A program made the position numbers and the translations under genes. The notes beneath the pieces are model-generated. The model searched no databases, was not told where the DNA came from, and saw only the letters and a program-made list of their open reading frames with translations. This document shows positions 43,141 through 51,465 of a stretch of DNA of 64,000 nucleotides, one piece after another. Every line of letters begins with the position of its first letter. Position 1 is the stretch's first letter. The stretch is from Mycobacterium sp. Root265 (GTDB lineage: Bacteria > Actinomycetota > Actinomycetes > Mycobacteriales > Mycobacteriaceae), in NCBI RefSeq assembly GCF_001428895.1, contig NZ_LMJA01000032.1, positions 61,419 through 125,418 on the forward strand. The letters are read 5' to 3'.

Positions 43141-44082
43141 ATGGCCGGAAACTCACAGCGCCGCGGCGCCATTCGCAAAGAAGGCACCAAGAAGGGCCCG
43201 GTCGTAGGGTCCGGCGGCGTCCGCAGACGCGGCCTGGAAGGCAAGAAGGCGACGCCGGCGGCCAAGGACAGGCCGCACCATCCGGCCGCCAAGAAGGCGG
43301 CCAAGGCCGCACGCGCCGCCCAGGGCCGGCACCGCAAGACCGACGAGACCGAGGTCGTCCTCGGGCGCAACCCGGTGGTGGAATGCCTGCGCGCCGGTGT
43401 GCCCGCCACCGCACTGTGGGTGATGCTCGGGGTCGACGCCGATGAGCGGATCACCGAATCCGTGCAACGCGCAGCGGATTCCGGTATCTCGATCCTGGAG
43501 GTCCAGAAGCACGACCTGGACCGGATCGCCAGCAACGGGCTGCACCAGGGCCTGGCGCTGCAGGTGCCGCCCTACTCGTACACCCATCCCGATGACCTGC
43601 TCAAGGCCGCCCAGCGCGACAGCGTCCCCGCCCTGCTGGTGGCGCTGGACAACATCTCCGATCCGCGCAACCTCGGCGCCATCGTGCGCTCGGTCGCGGC
43701 ATTCGGCGGCCACGGTGTGGTCATCCCGCAGCGGCGTTCGGCATCGGTCACCGCGGTCGCCTGGCGGACGAGTGCCGGTGCGGCAGCACGCCTTCCGGTA
43801 TCGCGCGCGACAAACCTGAACCGCACCCTGAACAGCTGGTCGGACGCCGGCCTGCAGGTCGTCGGCCTGGACGCCAAGGGCGACACCGAACTCGACGAAC
43901 TGGATGCCTCCGGGCCGATGGTGGTCGTGGTGGGCTCGGAGGGCAAGGGCCTGTCCCGGTTGGTGCGGGAGAACTGCGACGTCATCGTCTCGATCCCGAT
44001 GGCCGGTCCCACCGAATCGCTGAACGCCTCGGTGGCCGCCGGTGTGGTGCTCGCCGAGATCGCCCGGCAGCGCCGCAGCTAG
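43141..44082 (+). CDS. rlmB: 23S rRNA 2'-O-ribose methyltransferase of the TrmH/SpoU family
   Basis: The 313-residue protein has a basic Lys/Ala-rich N-terminal extension (residues 1-75), a substrate-binding domain ([18 protein letters not shown]), and a SPOUT methyltransferase domain with [31 protein letters not shown] and [20 protein letters not shown], the three family motifs. Probably G2251-type methylation of 23S rRNA. It matches the gene beside cysS in mycobacteria. Confidence 0.9.
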   Translation: MAGNSQRRGAIRKEGTKKGPVVGSGGVRRRGLEGKKATPAAKDRPHHPAAKKAAKAARAAQGRHRKTDETEVVLGRNPVVECLRAGVPATALWVMLGVDADERITESVQRAADSGISILEVQKHDLDRIASNGLHQGLALQVPPYSYTHPDDLLKAAQRDSVPALLVALDNISDPRNLGAIVRSVAAFGGHGVVIPQRRSASVTAVAWRTSAGAAARLPVSRATNLNRTLNSWSDAGLQVVGLDAKGDTELDELDASGPMVVVVGSEGKGLSRLVRENCDVIVSIPMAGPTESLNASVAAGVVLAEIARQRRS

Positions 44083-44171
44083 CAAACCCGGTTACCGCGT
44101 TCTTCCCGCGCGGACACCACCTGCACGTTATGGTCGACGGACCCATCCCAGTGGAGTCCGAGGAAGCGCCC

Positions 44172-45014
44172 ATGAGTACTCCCGCGCAGCGCGCCGCCCA
44201 GCTGGAACTCGTCGCCCGGCTCAAGTCGTCCTACCCCGAGCTGCCCGACGCCCCGACACCCGATCTGCTCGACCACGAGCGCATCGCCGCCTACCTGAAG
44301 CCGGTGCACGACGTCGGTGGCGAACCGGACGCCCCGATGAAGTACGAGAACAAGCAGTACGAGGCGTGGGAGGAACTGACCTACGTGATCTGCGAGGTGC
44401 TGGCCTGGCGCGGCATCTGGCTGTCCGAGGAGCGGCGCCGGATCGGCAACGTCGACGTCGGCCGCGCCGAATACCTGGGACTCCCGTACTACGGACGCTG
44501 GTTGTTGTCGGTGGCGCGGATCCTGGTGGAAAAGCACCACATCGGGCTCACTGAACTCACCGAGCGGATGGCCGAGGTCAAGGCCCGCTACGCCGGCGGC
44601 CTCGACGGCCGCGCGATCGAGGCCCGGCCCAGGTACGAAGGCGACGGATCGGGGGTCAGGCGCAACACTCATCACCTGCATGCGGTCGGCAAGGGTGATC
44701 CGCAGGTGTACGCCGGGCAGGCGGGGACTCCCGCGTTCGGGGTCGGTGACCTGGTGGTGGTCCGCGACGAGCTGCCGGTGCTGTTCTACACCCGCACACC
44801 GGAGTACGTGCGCGGCGCCACCGGCGAGATCGCGGCGGTGGCCTATGAGAGCCCGGCCGCCGAGGACGAGACCTGGGACCGCCCCGACGCACCGCCGGAA
44901 TGGTTCTACGTGGTGCGGTTCAACATGTCCCAGCTGTGGCACGGCTATACCGGCACCACCACCGACACCTTGCAGACCGAGATCCCCGAGCATTGGCTCC
45001 GGGCCGCCAGTTGA
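44172..45014 (+). CDS. Nitrile hydratase beta subunit family protein
   Basis: The 280-residue protein resembles NHase beta. The N-terminal helical half contains HDVGG (KPVHDVGGEPDAP), EAWEELTYVICEVLAWRG and YYGRWLLSVARILVEK; the C-terminal half is an SH3-like barrel (FGVGDLVVVRDELPVLFYTRTPEYVRGATGEI). It is longer than most beta subunits, mainly at the N-terminus. GAGGAAG precedes the ATG at 44172; an earlier in-frame ATG at 44130 is weaker. It is first in a beta-alpha-accessory operon. Nitrile hydratase or thiocyanate hydrolase activity is possible; the true substrate is unknown. Confidence 0.82.
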   Translation: MSTPAQRAAQLELVARLKSSYPELPDAPTPDLLDHERIAAYLKPVHDVGGEPDAPMKYENKQYEAWEELTYVICEVLAWRGIWLSEERRRIGNVDVGRAEYLGLPYYGRWLLSVARILVEKHHIGLTELTERMAEVKARYAGGLDGRAIEARPRYEGDGSGVRRNTHHLHAVGKGDPQVYAGQAGTPAFGVGDLVVVRDELPVLFYTRTPEYVRGATGEIAAVAYESPAAEDETWDRPDAPPEWFYVVRFNMSQLWHGYTGTTTDTLQTEIPEHWLRAAS

Positions 45015-45036
45015 TCTCAGTGAGAAGGGTTCTCCC

Positions 45037-45759
45037 ATGACCGGACACGGCCACGACCACGACCACGACCACGAGCGGACGGTCGCGCCGATGGTCGACG
45101 AGATCACCGACTTCGAGGTGCTGGAAGTCGCGCTGCGCGAACTGTGCATCGAGAAGGGCATCTTCACCGCGGCCGAGCACCGCCACTTCACCGAGTTCGC
45201 CGAACAGATCGGGCCGACACCCGCCGCGCACCTGGTCGCACGGGCCTGGCTCGATCCGGAGTTCAAGGCGCTTGCGCTGTCCGAGCCGATGTCGGCCAGC
45301 AAGGAGGTCGGTGTCGACTGGATGGAGCCCACCGGTTTCGGCACACCCAGTGATTTCACCGCCTTCCAGATCCTTGCGGACACCCCGAACCTGCACCACG
45401 TGATCGTCTGTGCGTTGTGTTCGTGCTACCCCAGGCCGATCCTCGGCAACTCGCCGGAGTGGTACCGCACACCGAACTACCGTCGCAGACTGGTTCGTTG
45501 GCCCCGGCAGGTACTTGCCGAGTTCGGCCTCTACCTGTCCGATGACATCGAGGTACGGGTGCAGGACTCGAACCAGAAGCATCGCTTCATGGTCATGCCG
45601 ATGCGGCCGGAGGGAACCGAGGGCTGGTCCGAGGACCAACTGGCCGAGACCGTCACGCGTGATTCCCTGATCGGGGTTGCGTTACCCAAGGCGGGCGTGA
45701 CCACCAATGTCATCACCGACACCCGTCCGGCCGTCCACCCCATCCCGGACCGGCCGTGA
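45037..45759 (+). CDS. Nitrile hydratase alpha subunit family protein
   Basis: The 240-residue metal subunit has the active-site claw VCALCSC (Cys125, Cys128, Ser129, Cys130), whose outer cysteines are oxidised in mature enzymes. The second position is Ala, not the Thr usual in cobalt-type or Ser in iron-type enzymes. The N-terminus has a His/Asp-rich stretch (MTGHGHDHDHDHE), a possible metal-loading tag. WYRTPNYRRRLVRWPRQVLAEFGL and DSNQKHRFMVMP are family signatures. It is second in the operon and ends in a GTGA overlap with the accessory gene. Confidence 0.85.
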   Translation: MTGHGHDHDHDHERTVAPMVDEITDFEVLEVALRELCIEKGIFTAAEHRHFTEFAEQIGPTPAAHLVARAWLDPEFKALALSEPMSASKEVGVDWMEPTGFGTPSDFTAFQILADTPNLHHVIVCALCSCYPRPILGNSPEWYRTPNYRRRLVRWPRQVLAEFGLYLSDDIEVRVQDSNQKHRFMVMPMRPEGTEGWSEDQLAETVTRDSLIGVALPKAGVTTNVITDTRPAVHPIPDRP

Positions 45760-46097
45760 ACACGCCGATCGCCCCGCTGCAGCAGATCGTCGAACGCGAT
45801 CAGGTGTGGCCGCGGATGGCGGCCAAGCACGGGGTGGACAACCCGGTACCGCCGTGGAAGACCAGCCTGGACGGGCTGTGCGATGCCCTCGACGCGGCCT
45901 CGTGCAGCGCCGATGTGCCGACGTTCAAGGAGCGCCGCGACGAGGAGGATGAGCTGGTCGCCACCCTGTATGCCGGACTGCCGTACCCGGAGAACCAGTT
46001 GATGGCACTTGCGCATTCGCTGCTCGTGCGTGGTGTCATCACCGAGTCCGAACTCGAAGACCGGCTGGCCGCCGTCCGCGCCCGCCTGCAGTCCTGA
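45756..46097 (+). CDS. Nitrile hydratase accessory protein (beta-N-terminal-like)
   Basis: The 113-residue protein resembles the N-terminal half of NHase beta: QVWPRMAAKHGVDNPVPPWKTSLDGLCDAL, then ERRDEEDELVATLYAGLPYPENQLMALAHSLLVRGVITESELEDRLAAV, the conserved turn of the beta subunit. Such small proteins often deliver or insert the metal (activator role) in NHase operons, or form a third subunit as in thiocyanate hydrolase. It is coupled to the alpha subunit by a GTGA overlap. Confidence 0.8.
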   Translation: MNTPIAPLQQIVERDQVWPRMAAKHGVDNPVPPWKTSLDGLCDALDAASCSADVPTFKERRDEEDELVATLYAGLPYPENQLMALAHSLLVRGVITESELEDRLAAVRARLQS

Positions 46098-46098
46098 G

Positions 46099-47331
46099 TC
46101 AGCCCGACCGGGTGACCACCCACAGGCACACCACCGCCACGATCAGCGTGAGCGGAGTGGTGCACAGCCCGACCCTGCTGAACTCGGTGAACCGCGCAGG
46201 CATCCCGTCGCGGTGGACGACGCCGCGCCACAACAGGTTTGCCAGCGATCCGGGGTAGGTGAGGTTCGGCCCGATGTTAACCCCGATCAGTACCGCCAGC
46301 ACCGCGGCGGGTCCCACCGGCGTCACCAGCGGCAGCATCACCAGTACCGCGGGCAGATTGTTGACGACATTGGACAGCAGCGCCGCCACCGCGGCGATAC
46401 CCAGCAGCGCGAGCAGGCCCTGGCCGTCGGGGATGAGGCGATGCATCGCGGTTTCGAGACCGTTGCTCATCACGGCGGCGACCACGACGCCCAGGCACAG
46501 CACGAATGCCAGGAACGGAAGGTCCAGCGCGGCAAAGATTCCGGACACCGTGCTGTGCTTCTGGACCAGGCTGCGCACGCCGAGCACCAGTGCACCGGCC
46601 AGCGCGGCCCAGGCCGGTGACAGTCCGAGCGCCGACGTGACCGCGAATCCGGCGAGGGTCAGGAACACCACCGCGAGCGCGAAGACCGGCACGGACAGCG
46701 GCTCGTCGGGTGCGGTGTGGTGTGGTTCGACGGCCAGGTCTTTGGCGAAGATCCAACGCAGCAGCACGAACTCGACCAGGATCGCGGCCAGCCAGGGCAG
46801 CGCCATGGTGGCGGCGAAATGTAGGAACGTCAGACCGGCCGCGCTGAAGGCCAGCAGGTTGGTCAGGTTGGACACCGGCAGCAGCAGCGACGCGGTGTTG
46901 GACAGATGCGCCGTGGCATAGGCGTGCGGGCGGGCCGGCACGGACAGGGTGCGTGCGGTGGCGAGCACCACCGGTGTCAGCAGCACCACGGTCGCGTCCA
47001 GGCTCAGCACCGCGGTGACCGCCGCCGAGATACCGAATACCGAGGCGAGTAAACGGTTCTGGCCGCTGGAGGTGACCCGCGCCATGAACACCCCCGCCGC
47101 GTGGAACAACCCTACGTCAGCGCAGAGCCGCGCCAGCACCAGGATGGCGGCCAGGAATCCGACCACCGGCGCGAGCTCGGACACCTCGGCGACCGCCGCA
47201 TCCCAGGACACCGCGCCGGTCACGATGACAGCTGCCGCCGCGGCCACCGCCACCACGGCCTGAAAGCGAGGGCACAGCAGCGCGAACCCGAGGACCGCGG
47301 CGAGCGCGGCGACGGAGAGAATCAGCGCCAT
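46099..47331 (-). CDS. ArsB/SLC13-type ion permease
   Basis: The 410-residue membrane protein has about 11 hydrophobic segments. It belongs to the ion transporter superfamily with ArsB/NhaD/citrate carriers (ASVFGISAAVTAVLSLDATVVLLTPVV, LSNVVNNLPAVLVMLPLV, NIGPNLTYPGSLANLLW). It is collinear with the arsB2 locus of M. tuberculosis (Rv3578 type); arsenite efflux is the named function but is not proven, and no ArsR/ArsC is adjacent. The ATG at 47329-47331 starts inside the end of the MBL gene (10-bp overlap), so the two are coupled. The open frame upstream is a shadow. Confidence 0.82.
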   Translation of the reverse strand: MALILSVAALAAVLGFALLCPRFQAVVAVAAAAAVIVTGAVSWDAAVAEVSELAPVVGFLAAILVLARLCADVGLFHAAGVFMARVTSSGQNRLLASVFGISAAVTAVLSLDATVVLLTPVVLATARTLSVPARPHAYATAHLSNTASLLLPVSNLTNLLAFSAAGLTFLHFAATMALPWLAAILVEFVLLRWIFAKDLAVEPHHTAPDEPLSVPVFALAVVFLTLAGFAVTSALGLSPAWAALAGALVLGVRSLVQKHSTVSGIFAALDLPFLAFVLCLGVVVAAVMSNGLETAMHRLIPDGQGLLALLGIAAVAALLSNVVNNLPAVLVMLPLVTPVGPAAVLAVLIGVNIGPNLTYPGSLANLLWRGVVHRDGMPARFTEFSRVGLCTTPLTLIVAVVCLWVVTRSG

Positions 47332-48236
47332 GGATCCGTCGGCTGCCACAGCGTCGGCAGATGCAGCTCGACACCGTCCTCGGCGGCCAGCGCGGACAGC
47401 GTCCGCATCGACGCGTCCAGATCGTCGGCCGCGAACGGCAGCGCACGCAGCGGGCGGTCCAGCGGCCGGAAGAAGTCGTCCCAGTGGATCAGCACCACGC
47501 GACGCGCGCCGACGGTGCGGACCGTCTCGGCCCAGTAGTCCAGCAGGTAGCGCTCGGGCTGCAGGCCCAGTTGCCCGATGCCCAGATACACCACCTCGGC
47601 GCGCTGACCGACCAGCGCACCCGCAACGAAGCCGGCGCTGCCGACCACCAGCATCCGGCGTCCGCTGGGCCGGTGCGCCACCATCGTCGACCACGCTTCA
47701 CCGCACCGGTAGACCGAGGCCCGCACCGGGGGGTCGACCGGCGCGTCGATCACGCCGGGAAACCGGTCCGGTGGGCAGTGGTCGCCGACGATCAGGGTGA
47801 CGTCGAAGGCGCCGAGGCGCATCGGCTCACCCGGGGTGGCCACCACGACGCGGTCGGCGGGCAACCGGTGCCCGACGTGCGCCGCCGAGGCGCCGCCGAC
47901 GAGTGTCGCACCGGTCCGCTGCGCCACCACCGCCGAGTCCATGGCGTGGTCGAAGTGGGTGTGCACCGGGAGCACCGCATCGAGGGTGCGCACTCCGAGC
48001 CGGCCGAGACAACCGTCGATGCGGGGCTCCGAGGGCGCGATCCGGCCCAGCCCGACCTGCAGCAGCGAAGGCCTGCTGAAGAAGCCGTCGGTCAACACCG
48101 CCGATGTCCCATCGGAGATCAGCAGGGTGGTGACACCGGCCCAGGTCACCGTCGGCGCCGCGGCCGGGCCGGCCGGCGGCAGGTCGAAGTACCGCGCGTA
48201 GTCGTCGATATCGGGCCGGCCGGCTTTCAGGCGCAT
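47322..48236 (-). CDS. MBL-fold metallo-hydrolase
   Basis: The 304-residue hydrolase has the metallo-beta-lactamase zinc motif HTHFDHAMD near residue 91, preceded by LLISDGTSAVLTDGFFSR and followed by metal-ligand strands near VGDHCPP and VLIHWDDF. No signal peptide. It is collinear with Rv3577 as remembered. Substrate unknown; UlaG/RomA-like lactonase or phosphodiesterase is possible. It is upstream of and coupled to the permease gene. The zinc-starvation genes begin just to its right. Confidence 0.8.
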   Translation of the reverse strand: MRLKAGRPDIDDYARYFDLPPAGPAAAPTVTWAGVTTLLISDGTSAVLTDGFFSRPSLLQVGLGRIAPSEPRIDGCLGRLGVRTLDAVLPVHTHFDHAMDSAVVAQRTGATLVGGASAAHVGHRLPADRVVVATPGEPMRLGAFDVTLIVGDHCPPDRFPGVIDAPVDPPVRASVYRCGEAWSTMVAHRPSGRRMLVVGSAGFVAGALVGQRAEVVYLGIGQLGLQPERYLLDYWAETVRTVGARRVVLIHWDDFFRPLDRPLRALPFAADDLDASMRTLSALAAEDGVELHLPTLWQPTDPWR

Positions 48237-48275
48237 GCCCCAGAGCCTATTGCCCGAAGCTGGCGGACCCCTGCG

Positions 48276-48518
48276 CTACTGGGTCCCGTACCGGCGGCGG
48301 AACTTCTCCACCTGTCCGGCCGTATCGAGGTGGCGGTTGGTGCCGGTCCAGAACGGATGAGAGTCCGCGGTGACATCGACGACGACCAGCGGGTAGGTGA
48401 CGCCCTGATAGTCGATGGTGCGGTCGCTGGTGACCGTCGACCGGATCAGGAACGTCTTGCCGGTGCCGGCGTCCTGGAAGACCACCGGGTGGTAGTCGGG
48501 GTGGATATCGGGTTTCAT
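48276..48518 (-). CDS. rpmE2: 50S ribosomal protein L31 type B, zinc-independent
   Basis: The 80-residue type B L31 ([16 protein letters not shown], then [38 protein letters not shown]) lacks the zinc-binding cysteine pairs of L31A. Such C-minus paralogues replace zinc ribosomal proteins when zinc is scarce and are repressed by Zur. It is translationally coupled to the MRF-like gene upstream (ATG and TGA share bases, ATGA). Confidence 0.95.
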   Translation of the reverse strand: MKPDIHPDYHPVVFQDAGTGKTFLIRSTVTSDRTIDYQGVTYPLVVVDVTADSHPFWTGTNRHLDTAGQVEKFRRRYGTQ

Positions 48519-49705
48519 TCTTCTCCGTTCAACATGATGTGTTCGTCGGCCAGGTCGTGGGACAGCTCGGCGCAGGGATCTTCGTGCCACTCCCCGAACG
48601 GGTCGGGGTAGGAGGCCCAGTCTCCCGGGCGGTCCAGTTCGGCATCGGTGAGCAGTGCTGTGTTCAGAGCAGCCGTGATGAACTCCGGGTTCGCCCCGCA
48701 GACCAGGACGGTCAGGGCGATGTGCCGGTCGCCGAACCGTTCGTCCCAGTGCGAGGCGGCCATGGCAGTGCGCTCCGGGTCGACGTAGGCGCGGTCGCGT
48801 TCGGCCATGCCCGCCAGCCAGCGTCCGGCATCGCCGACGCCGAGACCGCCACCCGCCGATTCGATCCACACCACGGTGTCGGGTTGACTGGCCAGCCAGG
48901 CCCGTCCGCGCACCCGCACCACGCCGTCGAGCAGCGCGTCGATGGCGTGGTGCAGGCGCTCGGGATGAAATGGCCTGCGCGCGTTGAATTCCAGCAGCTC
49001 GACCTCGCCGTCCGGTTGCAGCGGGGGTTGCCCGGCCAGCAGCGAATCGTGCGGGTCGTCGGAACGGCCGCGGCGTGACTGCGCATCGAGATGCTTCAAC
49101 GCCGTGGTGACATGCTGCAGTCCGACGGTGATCCGGGCCCGCGGCGCCAGTCTGCGCAGCACGGCCAGGGTGGCCCGGTCGGCCTCGGTCAAAACCAGCA
49201 CGTCGGCGAACTCGGCCTGGCCGACCACCGCCTGGGCCACGGTGCGGGAAGCGTCGAGCTCGTCGTCGCCGAGCGCCTGGCTGAGCCACACCCCGGTGTC
49301 GACACAGGTCACGACCGCCTGGATCTCGACGTCACGACCGGCCGGGCCATCGATATAGCCCGGCCCCAGCTGCACGGGTGTGTCGTTGATGGCCGTGCAG
49401 ATCGCTTCCGGGTCAAGCCATTCCATCAAGTGCACGACGATGCGATGCACGTCGCTGCGCCGGTGCAGTTGGCGCAGCAGGATCAGCAGGTCGTTGCGGA
49501 TGGTGCAGGTGACACAGCAGTTGGCGATCTCCAGCGGCCACTGGGTGATCACCAGCTTGGTGTCCCGCATACCGCTGACCCGCCGGATCACGACGTGTCC
49601 TTCGGCCGCGTATCCGACCACTGCGGTCCCCGGCGTGCGGATCAGCACGTCGGCGACATCGGTCCCGGCACCCTGCCCGGCTACCAGTACAACTGGCGTC
49701 CGCAT
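48515..49705 (-). CDS. mrf: CobW-like MRF-type protein (ribosome hibernation partner), P-loop lost
   Basis: The 396-residue protein has the CobW/COG0523 layout. The N-terminal position of Walker A reads [14 protein letters not shown] (no GKT), so GTP hydrolysis is unlikely. The metal motif NCCVTCTI keeps Cys63, Cys64 and Cys67. The C-terminal CobW_C part begins [17 protein letters not shown]. In M. smegmatis a CobW paralogue in the Zur-controlled ribosomal operon, MRF, recruits the hibernation factor MPY to ribosomes in zinc starvation; this gene sits in the same context. The ATG faces the L28 operon across a Zur-box region. Confidence 0.85.
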   Translation of the reverse strand: MRTPVVLVAGQGAGTDVADVLIRTPGTAVVGYAAEGHVVIRRVSGMRDTKLVITQWPLEIANCCVTCTIRNDLLILLRQLHRRSDVHRIVVHLMEWLDPEAICTAINDTPVQLGPGYIDGPAGRDVEIQAVVTCVDTGVWLSQALGDDELDASRTVAQAVVGQAEFADVLVLTEADRATLAVLRRLAPRARITVGLQHVTTALKHLDAQSRRGRSDDPHDSLLAGQPPLQPDGEVELLEFNARRPFHPERLHHAIDALLDGVVRVRGRAWLASQPDTVVWIESAGGGLGVGDAGRWLAGMAERDRAYVDPERTAMAASHWDERFGDRHIALTVLVCGANPEFITAALNTALLTDAELDRPGDWASYPDPFGEWHEDPCAELSHDLADEHIMLNGEE

Positions 49706-49720
49706 CTCATCACACCCTTA

Positions 49721-49739
49721 TCGGTAACGATTGTCATTA
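49721..49739 (-). promoter_or_regulatory. Zur box-like site before the MRF-L31 genes
   Basis: On the minus strand TAATGACAATCGTTACCG keeps the left half of the mycobacterial Zur consensus (AATGANAATNATTNTCATT) well and the right half poorly. It is about 16-35 nt upstream of the mrf ATG. Confidence 0.6.
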
Positions 49740-49776
49740 AGTCGATTCGTACGTTACCGTGTGTCGGTCAGCTTGT

Positions 49777-49794
49777 CGAAAATCGTTTTCATTA
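49777..49794 (+). promoter_or_regulatory. Zur box before the alternative ribosomal protein operon
   Basis: CGAAAATCGTTTTCATTA fits the Zur consensus, with an imperfect dyad around ATCGTT, and lies about 30 nt before the rpmB2 ATG. It is expected to repress the L28-L33-S14-S18 operon when zinc is sufficient. Confidence 0.75.
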
Positions 49795-49822
49795 ACGAGT
49801 GAGCATGTATGAGGAGCCGCCG

Positions 49823-50059
49823 ATGTCTGCGCACTGCCAGGTCACCGGGCGCGCACCGGGTTTCGGTAACCGGGTGTCACATTCGAATCGGCGCACCCGT
49901 CGCCGGTGGAACCCGAATATTCAGGTCAAGACCTATTACCTGCCCTCGGAGGGCCGGCGTATCCGGCTGCGGGTCAGCACCAAGGGCATGAAGGTCATCG
50001 ACCGGGACGGCATCGAGGCGGTCGTCGGTCGGCTGCGCAGGGAAGGGCAGAAGATCTGA
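49823..50059 (+). CDS. rpmB2: 50S ribosomal protein L28, zinc-independent
   Basis: The 78-residue L28 paralogue ([36 protein letters not shown]) keeps a single Cys and lacks the paired zinc-binding cysteines. GAGGAG about 8 nt before the ATG at 49823 decides the start over upstream GTG/ATG codons (49799, 49805). It is first in a four-gene coupled operon. Confidence 0.94.
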   Translation: MSAHCQVTGRAPGFGNRVSHSNRRTRRRWNPNIQVKTYYLPSEGRRIRLRVSTKGMKVIDRDGIEAVVGRLRREGQKI

Positions 50060-50226
50060 TGGGCAAGAGTAATGACATCCGGCCGATAGTGAAGCTGAAA
50101 AGCACTGCCGGCACCGGATATACCTACGTCACCCGCAAGAACCGGCGCAACGATCCGGATCGCCTGGTGTTGAAGAAGTACGACCCGGTGCTGCGCAGGC
50201 ATGTCGATTTCAAGGAAGAACGCTGA
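50059..50226 (+). CDS. rpmG: 50S ribosomal protein L33, zinc-independent
   Basis: The 55-residue protein ([23 protein letters not shown], ending [16 protein letters not shown]) contains no cysteine, so it is the zinc-free form. It starts on the last base of the rpmB2 stop (TGATG) and runs into rpsN2 the same way. Confidence 0.94.
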   Translation: MGKSNDIRPIVKLKSTAGTGYTYVTRKNRRNDPDRLVLKKYDPVLRRHVDFKEER

Positions 50227-50531
50227 TGGCCAAGAAGTCGAAGATCGTCGCCGATGAGCGTCGCCGTGCCATTGTGGCGCGCTACGCCGAGCGGCGCGCC
50301 GAGCTCAAAGACCTGATCCGCAGGCCGGATGCCGATGCAACACAACGTATGTCGGCGCAAGCCGAGCTTGCGCGGATGCCGCGCGACGCCAGTGCGGTCC
50401 GGTTGCGTAACCGCGACGCCGTCGACGGCCGGCCGCGTGGGCACCTGCGCAAGTTCGGGCTGTCCCGGGTGCGCATGCGTGAGATGGCGCACCGAGGTGA
50501 GCTTCCCGGCATCAAGAAAGCGAGTTGGTGA
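50226..50531 (+). CDS. rpsN2: 30S ribosomal protein S14, zinc-independent
   Basis: The 101-residue long (zinc-free) S14 starts [17 protein letters not shown] and ends [24 protein letters not shown]. It has no zinc finger, whereas the housekeeping type Z S14 is shorter and binds zinc. It is coupled to its neighbours by TGATG overlaps. Confidence 0.95.
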   Translation: MAKKSKIVADERRRAIVARYAERRAELKDLIRRPDADATQRMSAQAELARMPRDASAVRLRNRDAVDGRPRGHLRKFGLSRVRMREMAHRGELPGIKKASW

Positions 50532-50785
50532 TGGCACCCCGCGCGCCGAAGAAGCGCAGACCCGCACCGGAGGAGATCAAGCGGCCGCGGCAGAACAAGC
50601 TCAAGGCGCTCGGCGTCACCGAGGTCGACTACAAGGACGTCTCGCTGCTGCGGACGTTCATCTCCGAACGCGGCAAGATCCGTTCCCGGCGGGTCACCGG
50701 GCTCACTCCGCAACAACAGCGCCGGGTCGCGATTGCGATCAAGAACGCCCGAGAGATGGCGTTGCTGCCTTACGGTGGTCCCTAG
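50531..50785 (+). CDS. rpsR2: 30S ribosomal protein S18, zinc-independent
   Basis: The 84-residue S18 paralogue ([49 protein letters not shown]) lacks the cysteines of the C-plus form. It is the last gene of the alternative ribosomal operon. Its end overlaps the convergent bluB gene by 4 bp. Confidence 0.95.
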   Translation: MAPRAPKKRRPAPEEIKRPRQNKLKALGVTEVDYKDVSLLRTFISERGKIRSRRVTGLTPQQQRRVAIAIKNAREMALLPYGGP

Positions 50786-51456
50786 CGATCCGCCAGATCC
50801 TCTGAAGACGTTGCCGTCCAGCTGTTCTCGGCGACGAACTCGGACAGCGGCCGGCCGTGGGTCCAGTCGTCGATCTCCAGGGCCGGGCGGTCCGGGAACT
50901 CCGGCACCGGGCCCAGACACAGGATCGCGACGGGCTCGGCGCCTTCGGGCATGCCGAGCAGGTCGGCAAGGAGGGCGGGTTCGAAGATCGACACCCAGCC
51001 CATGCCGAGGCCTTCGGCACGGGCGGCCAGCCACATGTTCTGGATCGCACAGGACACCGATGCCAGGTCCATCTGCGGCATGGTCCGGCGCCCGAACACG
51101 TGCCGTTGCCGGTCATCGCGCAGCGCGACCACCAGCAGTTCGGCGCACTCCAGGATGCCCTCGACCTTCAGTTCCAGGAATTCGTCACCCCGGGTGCCCA
51201 ACGCTTCGGCGGTGTGCTTGCGTTCCTCGTCGACCAGATCGTGCATGGCGGTGCGCAGGTTCGCGTCGCTGATGCGGATGAAGCGCCACGGCTGCATCAG
51301 TCCCACACTCGGGGCGGCATGCGCCGCCTGCAACAGCCGGGCCAGGACGTCCTCGTCCACCGTGGCGCCCGGCACGAATCGGCGAATGTCCCGGCGTTCG
51401 GCGATGGTCCGGTAGACGGCCCGGCGTTCGGCGGCGCTGAACGCGTGATCGGTCAC
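50782..51456 (-). CDS. bluB: 5,6-dimethylbenzimidazole synthase
   Basis: The 224-residue nitroreductase-fold flavoenzyme cleaves reduced FMN to give DMB, the lower ligand of vitamin B12. Signatures: [31 protein letters not shown] with the catalytic Asp region nearby, and [12 protein letters not shown]. It matches mycobacterial BluB (Rv0306 type). It lies between the zinc operons with no zinc box of its own, and complements the cobalt/B12 module at 29-31 kb. A general nitroreductase is the alternative. Confidence 0.88.
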   Translation of the reverse strand: MTDHAFSAAERRAVYRTIAERRDIRRFVPGATVDEDVLARLLQAAHAAPSVGLMQPWRFIRISDANLRTAMHDLVDEERKHTAEALGTRGDEFLELKVEGILECAELLVVALRDDRQRHVFGRRTMPQMDLASVSCAIQNMWLAARAEGLGMGWVSIFEPALLADLLGMPEGAEPVAILCLGPVPEFPDRPALEIDDWTHGRPLSEFVAENSWTATSSEDLADR

Positions 51457-51465
51457 GCCGTCAGC

